A stretch of DNA of 64,000 nt, taken from positions 124,001 to 188,000 of the forward strand of contig NZ_JAMBNR010000004.1 of NCBI RefSeq assembly GCF_023715205.1, in the 5' to 3' direction. Shown here piece by piece: positions 43,179 to 50,708 of the stretch. Each line of letters opens with the position of its first letter. Position 1 is the first letter of the stretch. Source of the DNA: Mesobacillus maritimus (GTDB lineage: Bacteria; Bacillota; Bacilli; Bacillales; Cytobacillaceae). The position numbers and the translations under genes are program-made. The notes under the pieces are model-generated. The model ran no database searches, was not told where the DNA came from, and saw nothing but the letters and a program-made list of their open reading frames with translations.

Positions 43179-43370
43179 TTTTTCATCCCCCCACCGTTTG
43201 TACCAACATCTTTCCATTTTCTAGACAAAAAGTCAATGAATTTTGAGAAAAACAGTCCCTAATGTTATTTTCTTCAAAAAGAAGGAAATTATAGAAAATG
43301 GGCTAAATTCGCTATCTGTCGGCTCTGAGACGGATCTCTGTTACCGGGCGCACCTTTTCAGAGTCTGCTT

Positions 43371-43925
43371 GGACATCGAGAGCTCCCCTCGGTTACCGTT
43401 TGCAGCAAATCTGGTCTAGTTTGGGCACCGAGAGCTCCTCTCGGTTACCGTTTGCAGCAAATCTGGTTTTGTATGGGCACCGAGAGCTCCCCTCGGTTAC
43501 CGTTTGCAGCAAATCTGGTCTAGTTTGGGCACCGAGAGCTCCCGTCGATTACCGTTTGCAGTAAATCTGGTCTAGTTTGGGCACCGAGAGCTCCTCTCGG
43601 TTACCGTTTGCAGCAAATCTGGTTTTGTTTGGGCATCGAGAGCTCCCCTCGGTTACCGTTTGCAGTAAATCTGGTTTTGTTTGGGCATCGAGAGCTCCTC
43701 TCGGTTACCGTTTGCAGCAAATCTTGTTTTGTATGGGCACTGAGAGCTCCCCTCGGTTACCGTTTGCAGCAAATCTGGCCTTGTATGGGCACTGAGAGCT
43801 CCCCTCGGTTACCGTTTGCAGTAAATCTGGTTTTGTATGGGCACCGAGAGCTCCTCTCGGTTACCGTTTGCAGCAAATCTGGTCTTGTATGGGCACCGAG
43901 AGCTCCCCTCGATTACCGTTTGCAC
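43371..43925. repeat. 52-bp tandem repeat array, eleven copies
   Basis: The unit is about CACCGAGAGCTCCTCTCGGT, TACCGTTTGCAGCAAATCTG, GTTTTGTATGGG. The AGCTCC element recurs at 43381, 43433, 43485, 43537, 43589, 43641, 43693, 43745, 43797, 43849 and 43901, always 52 bp apart. Each unit contains a potential hairpin CCGAGAG/CTCTCGG. Frames open across it are a by-product of periodicity and lack ribosome sites. Confidence 0.97.
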
Positions 43926-44131
43926 CTTTTCCGGCCAGCTAAGAAATGTTTTACTTTTTTGTTACTTTAGCAGACTACACCAAACAGTCTAAAGAGCTTG
44001 TAAATTAATTGTAAAGCACTACATAGTTGTTTCTATAAGCGAAGGTCTATAAAATAGTATCTTTACGGGTGGTAAAACAGCCGATAATATGAGAAAAGCA
44101 TGTTTATGAAATAAAGTTGGGGGATTTAGAA

Positions 44132-44608
44132 ATGATTAAAGTTTTATTTGTTTGTCTCGGGAATATCTGTCGCTCACCGATGGCGGAGGCGATGTTTCGA
44201 GATTTGATTAAAAAAGAAGGTTTGGAAGGACGAATGGTTGTTGATTCGGCCGGGACTGGTGATTGGCACGTAGGGAAGCCACCTCACGAAGGAACAAGAG
44301 AGATTCTTGAAAAATACGGAATCGATGGGGAAGGGCTTAAGGCGAGACAAATAGCAGTTTCAGATTTTGATGAATTTGATTATATCATCGGCATGGATGC
44401 CGCTAATCTTGAGCATTTAACAAAACTTGTGGATGGTAAAAGCAATATTGTGATAAACCGATTAATGGATTTTGTGCCTACTAGCATGAAAAAGGATGTA
44501 CCAGATCCATATTTTACGGGTGATTTTGAAGAGACGTACGAGCTTGTTAAAGCAGGATGTGAAGCATTACTTCAGCAGATTAAAGCGGAACATTCACTAG
44601 AAGGTTAA
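44132..44608 (+). CDS. yfkJ: low-molecular-weight protein tyrosine phosphatase YfkJ
   Basis: A 158-residue phosphatase. The P-loop is VCLGNICRSPMAE (nucleophile Cys near residue 8, CX5R) and the general acid is in DVPDPYFTGDFEETYELV. It is the YfkJ type linked to stress resistance in B. subtilis. ATG at 44132 follows GGGGGA; an upstream in-frame TTG is within the leader. The yfkI and yfkH genes follow as in B. subtilis. Confidence 0.94.
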   Translation: MIKVLFVCLGNICRSPMAEAMFRDLIKKEGLEGRMVVDSAGTGDWHVGKPPHEGTREILEKYGIDGEGLKARQIAVSDFDEFDYIIGMDAANLEHLTKLVDGKSNIVINRLMDFVPTSMKKDVPDPYFTGDFEETYELVKAGCEALLQQIKAEHSLEG

Positions 44609-44699
44609 TAACGAATCTTGTCTTGAACTAGAAGGAAATCTAGGGGATAAATCGAAATGTATTACTACATAGGAAGTGTTTTTAGAAAGGATGAGGTTT

Positions 44700-45050
44700 G
44701 TGGCAAGTTCTAAAAAGTTCTGGCTGGGAATGGTATTGGGTGCACTAGCAGGTGGTGCCATCAGTTTATTTGATAGAGAGACTCGACTAGCCGTAAAAGG
44801 TGATTTCAAAAAAGCTTCGAATGCGGTTTCTTATATTGCAAAGCATCCGGAGGAGTTCATTGAAGAAGTGCAAGGCACAGTAAGCAAGGTGAAAACAACT
44901 GTTGAACAAGTGACTGAAGATGTAGCGTTTATTAGTGAAAAGGTTGGGGAAATGAAGGAAATACCGCCACAAGTTTCGGAGATTGTGGAGGATTCGAAGG
45001 AAACGATCAAAGAACTAACAGAAGATCATACACAGGTAGTGAAAGTTTAG
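44700..45050 (+). CDS. YtxH-domain protein (yfkI position)
   Basis: About 116 residues. The N-terminal FWLGMVLGALAGGAISLFDR is a glycine-rich membrane segment of the YtxH/general-stress type. The remainder is predicted coiled coil (VQGTVSKVKTTVEQVTEDVA, IVEDSKETIKELTED). GTG at 44700 has AAAGGATGAGG upstream; an ATG at 44691 lies inside that site. It sits between yfkJ and yfkH. Confidence 0.82.
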   Translation: MASSKKFWLGMVLGALAGGAISLFDRETRLAVKGDFKKASNAVSYIAKHPEEFIEEVQGTVSKVKTTVEQVTEDVAFISEKVGEMKEIPPQVSEIVEDSKETIKELTEDHTQVVKV

Positions 45051-45161
45051 GAGAGGGTGCTATTTTTACAACCTCGAGAATAGGTTTAGGGATAAAAGGA
45101 AATAGGCAGAGGCATTGTAATAGGACGAGACACCAGGTAGTCTAAAAGGAAGGTGTAATGG

Positions 45162-45974
45162 ATGGTAGATGTTTCTTTTTTTCGGAGAATATATACCAGA
45201 ATTTATGAAGATGATGTTCCAGCCTTGGCAGCACAACTCGCTTATTTTCTATTACTAAGCCTTTTCCCATTGCTTATCTTTTTGGTTTCACTTTTACCTT
45301 ATTTGCCTTTGACCAATCAGGATATTATTGCGTTTATACAGGATCATACACCAGTAGAGCAAGCGGGTATTATCAATACTAGTGTTGAGGAAGTATTGAA
45401 CAAAAATACGAAGGTTTTATCTTTTAGTATTATCGCAACTTTATGGTCCGCTTCGAATGGAATCAATGCCATTGTTCGAGCCTTTAATAAGGCCTATCGC
45501 GTTGACGATACGCGTACGATCAAAGCACGGTTAAAATCCATGCTTTTAACGATCGCTATGATCTTTGTCTTTGTTCTTGCTTTATTGCTCCCTGTTTTTG
45601 GAAAGGAAATTGGCGAGTTTTTATTTTCCCAATTTGGTTTGCGAAGTGAGTTTCTGTCTTTTTGGGAAGCGTTACGCTGGTTATTATCTTTCTTTGTTTT
45701 ATTTCTAGTGTTCACATTCTTATATTGGATTGCTCCTAACATAAAGATGAAATGTCGCAATGCGCTACCGGGAGCGTTTATCGCAACCGTCGGATGGGTG
45801 GTCGTCTCTTGGGGCTTTTCATTCTATGTTAGCAATTTTGCGCAGTACACCGTTATATATGGACAAATCGGTGGTGTTATCGTACTTTTGATTTGGCTTT
45901 ATTTAGCAGCCTTTATCATCATTATTGGTGGCGAAATCAATGCCTATGTAAATGAACAAAAGAAAGTTTGTTAA
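45162..45974 (+). CDS. yfkH: YihY/BrkB-family membrane protein
   Basis: A 270-residue protein with six membrane helices. The YihY signature is DDVPALAAQLAYFLLLSLFP, with WSASNGINAIVRAFNKAYRV and GAFIATVGWVVVSWGFSFYV, VIYGQIGGVIVLLIWLYLAA then FIIIIGGEIN. Once called ribonuclease BN by mistake; real function unknown. Same place as B. subtilis yfkH. AAGGTGTAATG precedes the start. Confidence 0.92.
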   Translation: MVDVSFFRRIYTRIYEDDVPALAAQLAYFLLLSLFPLLIFLVSLLPYLPLTNQDIIAFIQDHTPVEQAGIINTSVEEVLNKNTKVLSFSIIATLWSASNGINAIVRAFNKAYRVDDTRTIKARLKSMLLTIAMIFVFVLALLLPVFGKEIGEFLFSQFGLRSEFLSFWEALRWLLSFFVLFLVFTFLYWIAPNIKMKCRNALPGAFIATVGWVVVSWGFSFYVSNFAQYTVIYGQIGGVIVLLIWLYLAAFIIIIGGEINAYVNEQKKVC

Positions 45975-46068
45975 TGCCTTTTGTTTCCTTGTAACTTTAT
46001 CATTTGTTTGTAGATGATAAAATCAGAGGCTAAAATCAGGCCTCTGAATCAAGGAGGAGGGTTAGCAA

Positions 46069-46167
46069 ATGTCTAAGAATAAAGGCGGCGGAACAAAACA
46101 AAAAGGGAAATCAAGCCCAAAACATAAAACATCAAGTTCATCAAACAAATCAAACGGCTACCATTAA
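46069..46167 (+). CDS. 32-residue Lys/Ser-rich peptide, unknown
   Basis: GGAGGAGGG ends about 7 bp before ATG. The product is MSKNKGGGTKQKGKSSPKHK followed by TSSSSNKSN and GYH. It is very basic and without hydrophobic residues, like some tiny spore proteins, but no family can be named. A GAGGC/GCCTC hairpin lies just upstream (46024-46047). Confidence 0.55.
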   Translation: MSKNKGGGTKQKGKSSPKHKTSSSSNKSNGYH

Positions 46168-46171
46168 ATGG

Positions 46172-46510
46172 AAAGTCGGAAGCGGCTTGCTCAGGGGCGA
46201 CAGGCATAAGGCGAGCCGGCTAGAAGGTTGTTCTTTAACTTTCTTGCCGGATTGACTTATGTCCCGAGCCCCTAGCCGCTGTAGCTGGACAAATAGAAAA
46301 GCTAAAGCGCCCTGCTTAGCGGCGTATCTCCTGGAGCTCTCCAACTTAGATAAATCAATCGGGTTTTTACGGGCAGTTATGAAATTATTGCCCGTTGAAC
46401 GGGATAAAGGAAACACGAAGAGCCGTAGGCGATTCGATGTTGACTTATCCTAGGGCGGAGAGTGAAGGATACTAGCCGTTAGGGCGCTGTAGCTTGACAA
46501 TTATCTGGTT
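46172..46510. repeat. composite palindromic dispersed element (Bacillaceae REP/MITE-like)
   Basis: Two related long hairpins lie in series. The first spans about 46177-46290: GAAGCGGCTTGCTCAGGGGC pairs with GCCCCTAGCCGC, ending CTGTAGCTGGAC. The second spans about 46296-46502: AAAGCTAAAGCGCCCTG pairs with AGGGCGCTGTAGCTTGAC. The GAAGCGGC ... GCTGTAGCTGGACA frame matches a type of dispersed GC-rich palindrome common in Bacillaceae genomes. It is much GC-richer than its surroundings. No protein is supported. Confidence 0.75.
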
Positions 46511-46560
46511 GAACAAAAGGATGCCTACGAGTGGAAGGCATCCTTTTCGTTTTATAAAAT

Positions 46561-46727
46561 GGATCTTTTCTCAAACATTGTTGCTTTTTAAAAGAGATTT
46601 AGAATGATTTAGCTATGATTCCATTCTAAATTCGTTTACAAAAGGAGAAAAGAGCTTACAAACTAAGTAGTAGCACAGAGAAGGCTTATTTATCGTTAAT
46701 ATCGGCTTTAGGATCTTAACAACAAAC
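46561..46727 (+). repeat. dispersed repeat, full-length copy
   Basis: It begins GGATCTTTTCTCAAACATTG then TTGCTTTT, continues TTTAGCTATGATTCCATTCT, GAGAAAAGAGCTTACAAACT then AAGTAGTAGCACAGAGAA, and ends ATCGGCTTTAGGATCTTAAC then AACAA. It is colinear with the reverse complement of 35399-35562. Confidence 0.85.
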
Positions 46728-46749
46728 TTTACAAAAACAGCCTATAAAA

Positions 46750-46779
46750 AACAAAAAGCTGTCTCCTATTGGAGACAGC
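46750..46779 (-). terminator. terminator of yfkF
   Basis: GCTGTCTCC/GGAGACAGC with TATT loop; TTTTTGTTTTTTA on the minus strand. Confidence 0.9.
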
Positions 46780-46869
46780 ATCTATAAAGGCATTTCAGTG
46801 AAGGTATTTTATTCTATGCTATTTTTATTCAAAGTGAGCTTAGTTTATTACAAAATTCATTTTTAGTTT

Positions 46870-48051
46870 TTACACGGAGTGTGGTTCTTCCTGATATGTT
46901 CCTTTTCCACGGAAAATTAATAAGGCTATAAAAATGAGTAAAAGCATCGTACTGATGACGTAGAAGAAGCTGGCTCCTTTTAAGTATTGAATGGCTAACC
47001 CACCTATAAATGGGCCGCTAATGCTTCCAAAGGAGAAGAAAATTGAAACCATTAAGTTTCCTGCTGGAAGTAAGGGTCTTGGCAATAAGTCTGCCATATA
47101 ACTTATGCCGAGTGAATAGGTCGATCCAACAAGCATCCCCGCAATAAAGAAACAAATGAGCAGACCTGTTACGGAATCCTGGAGTAGGCCGGCAACGGTG
47201 AAACATATAAATCCTGCAAGCATAACGGTTACAAGAACGTTCCTTCTTCCATACCGGTCGCTAAGCATTCCTAGTGGAAGTTGGAAAACGATACTTCCCG
47301 CTGCAAAAGCAGGGAGAATAATCGAGACCGCTCCCACCTCAAGCCCATTTCTTAAAGCATATACAGGAAAGTTTCCATTTAGGGACGCCTCAAGGAAGCC
47401 GTAGCCAAATGGTGGCAAAAATGCAACCCAAGCATATTTAAATACTTTACCGAAGCGTTTAAAGGTCCCAAAAAATGATATGTTCTCCTTATCAGCTTCA
47501 GGAACTTCATTTTTCAAAAACCAAACAAAACCCCAGGCGATGAGACTGATGCTGCAAGATACAATAAAGGGGAAAGCTTCATTCACTTCTACTAATCTTG
47601 TCATGATCGGTCCCACTGTAAAACCAATCCCAAAAAATAATCCGTACAGAGCGATATTACGTCCAAGTTTTTCCTTGGGTGACGATGCTGTAATCCATGT
47701 TTGCGTTCCAAAGTGGAGCAATTGGTCCCCTATTCCGATTAATAAACGAAGGATAAACCAAAACCAAAATGATTTCCAAACCGGGAACAAACTCAGGGAA
47801 ATAGCGACGACAATCCCCCCAACTAAGATAATTGGTTTATAACCAAACCTTCGCAGTGGGCCCTCCATGAGCGGTGCAGCGAGAAGTACCCCTATGTATA
47901 AGCCGGTTGCATGCAACCCGTTTAGTGACGATGAAACACCATCCTGTTCAAAGATAATCGCGATTAAAGGAAGAAGTAAACCTTGCGAAAATCCCGAAAT
48001 AGCAACAATGCTGACTAAAATCCAAAAGCGAAATGTATCGTTTGTCTTCAT
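46870..48051 (-). CDS. yfkF: MFS transporter YfkF
   Basis: A 393-residue, 12-helix transporter. The start RFWILVSIVAISGFSQGLLL continues PLIAIIFEQDGVSS; loop motifs are GPLRRFGYKP and GMLSDRYGRRNVLVTVM. In B. subtilis yfkF lies next to yfkH, and this gene holds the same place on the opposite strand. Substrate unknown. GGGAGAATC precedes ATG. Confidence 0.87.
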   Translation of the reverse strand: MKTNDTFRFWILVSIVAISGFSQGLLLPLIAIIFEQDGVSSSLNGLHATGLYIGVLLAAPLMEGPLRRFGYKPIILVGGIVVAISLSLFPVWKSFWFWFILRLLIGIGDQLLHFGTQTWITASSPKEKLGRNIALYGLFFGIGFTVGPIMTRLVEVNEAFPFIVSCSISLIAWGFVWFLKNEVPEADKENISFFGTFKRFGKVFKYAWVAFLPPFGYGFLEASLNGNFPVYALRNGLEVGAVSIILPAFAAGSIVFQLPLGMLSDRYGRRNVLVTVMLAGFICFTVAGLLQDSVTGLLICFFIAGMLVGSTYSLGISYMADLLPRPLLPAGNLMVSIFFSFGSISGPFIGGLAIQYLKGASFFYVISTMLLLIFIALLIFRGKGTYQEEPHSV

Positions 48052-48507
48052 ATGTTAGATTCTCCCATTCTGTTCTGCTTTGATGGTAACTGAGAGAGAT
48101 TCGTTCTGCAAGGAAAAAGAGTAAAGGGGTGGAATAGGGGCAACTCTGAGGATCTGTTTCGAGCTTCCTTTGGACGGACCCTCCATTAGACAATTTTAAG
48201 TCGGTTCAACCATAATTACTGGAAAGCTTTTTCGTTCCGCTAGGAGGTGTTTAAGAAAGCTATGATAAAAGACAGTATAGCGCTGTTTCGGATGGAAGTT
48301 AGCGCACAGTATTATAGAAGCACTACCCCGAGCCATACGTCTCCTATCCATAATTCGTTATAAAAAGGCAAAGTGGTAATTATCGATAATAAGACAAAAA
48401 TGCAGTATCACAACATACCCTTAAAATAGTATACTCAAGTTCTTGAAGTGGAATTGTAAAGTTAACTCAAACTATGAACAACCATAAACCATTAAGGAGA
48501 AAACAGC
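48052..48507. other. intergenic region between yfkF and yczE-like genes
   Basis: No supported gene, repeat or terminator is seen. It must hold the divergent promoters. Confidence 0.4.
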
Positions 48508-49125
48508 ATGAAATGGCTTTATCGAATTTTATTTTTTCTGGTCGGGCTTTTCTTATTATCAACCGGAATTAGCTTAAGCATCATCTCTGGCTTAGGGTCT
48601 GGAGCGTGGGATGCACTAAACGTAGGGCTTTCCGAAACAATTGGACTCACAACTGGAACGTGGCTTGTCATTATTGGCGTTCTTTTGATTATTTTAAATG
48701 CGTTTTTATTAAAGAATCGCCCCGACATTGGTGCCATCGTTACGTTATTTATCACAGGAGTGTTCGTTGATTTCTGGTTGCTGCAAGTATTTGATGGAGT
48801 GGTTCTAACACAGTTCATCACTCAATTAACGGTATTTTTAAGTGGCCTCCTGGTTATGTCACTCGGCATTTCGATGTATATTCAGGCGAAATTACCACTA
48901 AGCCCCATTGATAACCTTATGATGGCACTTCATAAACGGTTTGGATTTAGTCTAATGGTGGCAAAGACAATTGGAGAGATTACGGCGTTAACGCTCGCAT
49001 TTTTCTTTAACGGTCCGATCGGGATTGGAACGGTGTTAGTCACATTTGCTGTGGGCCCATTAATTCAAGTATTCTCTCCACATTTTCAGAGTTTCTTCTA
49101 CAGATTAACAGCAACAACTAGATAA
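48508..49125 (+). CDS. YczE/YyaS/YitT-family integral membrane protein
   Basis: A 205-residue protein with about five membrane helices: LYRILFFLVGLFLLSTGISL, SGLGSGAWDALNVGLS, TGTWLVIIGVLLIILNAFLL, and LSPIDNLMMALHKRFG. The GSGAWDALNVGLS loop is the family mark. Function unknown. AAGGAG precedes ATG. yfkD follows on the same strand. Confidence 0.86.
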   Translation: MKWLYRILFFLVGLFLLSTGISLSIISGLGSGAWDALNVGLSETIGLTTGTWLVIIGVLLIILNAFLLKNRPDIGAIVTLFITGVFVDFWLLQVFDGVVLTQFITQLTVFLSGLLVMSLGISMYIQAKLPLSPIDNLMMALHKRFGFSLMVAKTIGEITALTLAFFFNGPIGIGTVLVTFAVGPLIQVFSPHFQSFFYRLTATTR

Positions 49126-49212
49126 ATTTCAAAACAGGTGGATAATCTGGGCGACCTACGAAAAAACTACAAACAAATGAAGAAATTGTCGTTTGGAAAG
49201 GAGCCCAACACC

Positions 49213-50052
49213 ATGAGAAAGTACTTACTAATCTTTTTGAGCATGGTTTTTTTATTATCCTTTTTTAATCCTGCGGCGGCTGAGAAGGCACAGGAAAAGG
49301 GTGAGGAAAAATCTAATTCATCGAAGCAGGAAAATACCACGAAATATAAAATTCCTGACTCAGTTATGAACATTACCAAAGAGAATACCTATCCAAATCC
49401 AACAGAAGATTTACCATTTTTACAGCCAAGCGATTTAACAAAGGAACTCATTTCTACTTCAAAGGTGAAGATTCAAAACCCAGACTTAATTCGATTAATG
49501 AACGAAACGACAATCAATAGTACCCCGTTTGCACTCGGATATCGAGCCATTGTCTACCTTGGCGAATGGCCCCTTAACTATGAGTCAACGGAAACGTCAC
49601 CAAATTGGGAGTATCAAAAAATCAATACGAATTATTATGATAACCGGGGTGGTAAAAGCCCTTATCAAATTCATTATGTACAAGAACAACAGAAAACGGT
49701 AAAAGGTGGACTAACTTCTAAAATCAAAAATGCAGAAGATGTTCAAAAAATGATGATGCTGACAGCCGCGAAGAAAACAGGTCTGCCGCTATCGTTTGAA
49801 ACGATTGTTGGTGCTGGAACAAAGAAGGATCAAATCTATAATATTCAACCGAAGATGTTGGGCTATCTCTATGCCCATGCGCCTGCGATTAATGAGAAGG
49901 GGAAAGTTACATTTGGTGAAGTGTATTTGATGCTAAAAGGGAGTAAAAAATTCATCGTTGTTAAAAATGTTACCTCCCAAGGAATCGGTGCTTGGATCCC
50001 GATACAAGATCATGTATCGTTCTCTTTCATGGCTAGTGAACGGCCAAGATAA
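49213..50052 (+). CDS. yfkD: YfkD-family secreted protein
   Basis: About 279 residues with a signal peptide (YLLIFLSMVFLLSFFNPAAA) and a YfkD domain (TPFALGYRAIVYLGEWPLNY, ISWPENTRIN-like Tyr/Asn region, QGIGAWIPIQDHVSFSF). The family is restricted to spore-forming Bacilli; the function is not established. The frame extends to 49138, but the Met at 49213 follows GGAAAGGAG and starts the signal peptide. Confidence 0.88.
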   Translation: MRKYLLIFLSMVFLLSFFNPAAAEKAQEKGEEKSNSSKQENTTKYKIPDSVMNITKENTYPNPTEDLPFLQPSDLTKELISTSKVKIQNPDLIRLMNETTINSTPFALGYRAIVYLGEWPLNYESTETSPNWEYQKINTNYYDNRGGKSPYQIHYVQEQQKTVKGGLTSKIKNAEDVQKMMMLTAAKKTGLPLSFETIVGAGTKKDQIYNIQPKMLGYLYAHAPAINEKGKVTFGEVYLMLKGSKKFIVVKNVTSQGIGAWIPIQDHVSFSFMASERPR

Positions 50053-50068
50053 GTAAATAATCAGTCAT

Positions 50069-50103
50069 AAAAAGAACAGGGGTGGTGACCTTGTTCTTTT
50101 TTG
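50069..50103 (+). terminator. terminator of yfkD
   Basis: AAAAGAACA/TGTTCTTTT with a 13-nt loop and TTG. Confidence 0.8.
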
Positions 50104-50198
50104 TTTGTAGGGAGGTAAAAGTTCTTTGTTACGCACTAGTTGGCAAGTTTCTACATGCTTGATAACTGTAAGAACGGGCATACTTGTAAAAAAGCAAT

Positions 50199-50226
50199 AA
50201 TCTTAATCAAACGTTTGATTAAGATT
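50199..50226. promoter_or_regulatory. 28-bp perfect palindrome, probable TetR-type operator
   Basis: AATCTTAATCAAACGTTTGA then TTAAGATT is an uninterrupted perfect dyad centred on ACGT. Core AATCAAACGTTTGATT is the style of TetR/AcrR-family operators. It sits about 55 bp before the start of the SE1561-like gene. No matching regulator gene is in the window. Confidence 0.7.
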
Positions 50227-50281
50227 GCATGTAGCTTGAATTTTCGGTAGGATGAGTACGGAAGTGAAAGGAGAGAGTCAT

Positions 50282-50467
50282 TTGGGAAGCCCAATTAAAG
50301 AATCAAACACACAGGTTGTGTTTTTAAAGCATCGCTTAAATGCGTTTATGGATCTATTAGATGCAATTGACCCAGAAGAAGCAGATTTAGCAGATATTGA
50401 CCGAATGATTGCCATTGTTGAGGAAATGGATGCGAAATGCCGCGAGTTTAAAAATCGTGATGAGTAA
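50282..50467 (+). CDS. SE1561-family small protein
   Basis: About 61 residues, helical and acidic: VVFLKHRLNAFMDLLDAIDP then EEADLADIDRMIAIVEEMDA and KCREFKN. This matches the SE1561 family of short Bacillales proteins of unknown function. TTG at 50282 follows AAAGGAGAG; an upstream in-frame ATG at 50252 lacks a site. The 28-bp palindrome lies in its promoter. Confidence 0.78.
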   Translation: MGSPIKESNTQVVFLKHRLNAFMDLLDAIDPEEADLADIDRMIAIVEEMDAKCREFKNRDE

Positions 50468-50496
50468 AAGAGGCCTTTTTCAGGTCTCTTTTTTCC
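50467..50496 (+). terminator. terminator of the SE1561-like gene
   Basis: AAGAGGCC/GGTCTCTT (one G-U) then TTTT. Confidence 0.85.
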
Positions 50497-50708
50497 TTTT
50501 TCATTAGCTATTTGCAATGAAAGTAAGACGATTTAACGATTAAAAACAACTGTATGATTAAGCTCTCTACTTCCATCTTGAAAGAGGATGGTTATGACTT
50601 TTAACTTTAAAATCAAACAATATAGGGGTATAATGAAAGCGGTATTGTTAAAGAAAATTCACAAAATTGGTAACGAACAGCGGGAACAAAGAGGAGAGGG
50701 GTAAGACG

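Noticed and set aside
43371-43970. Repeat-protein genes reading through the 52-bp array
   Set aside because: Open frames arise from the repeat period in several frames at once; no ribosome site and no sensible protein start.
46259-46453. Open frame inside the composite palindromic element
   Set aside because: It lies wholly in hairpin sequence with no ribosome site.
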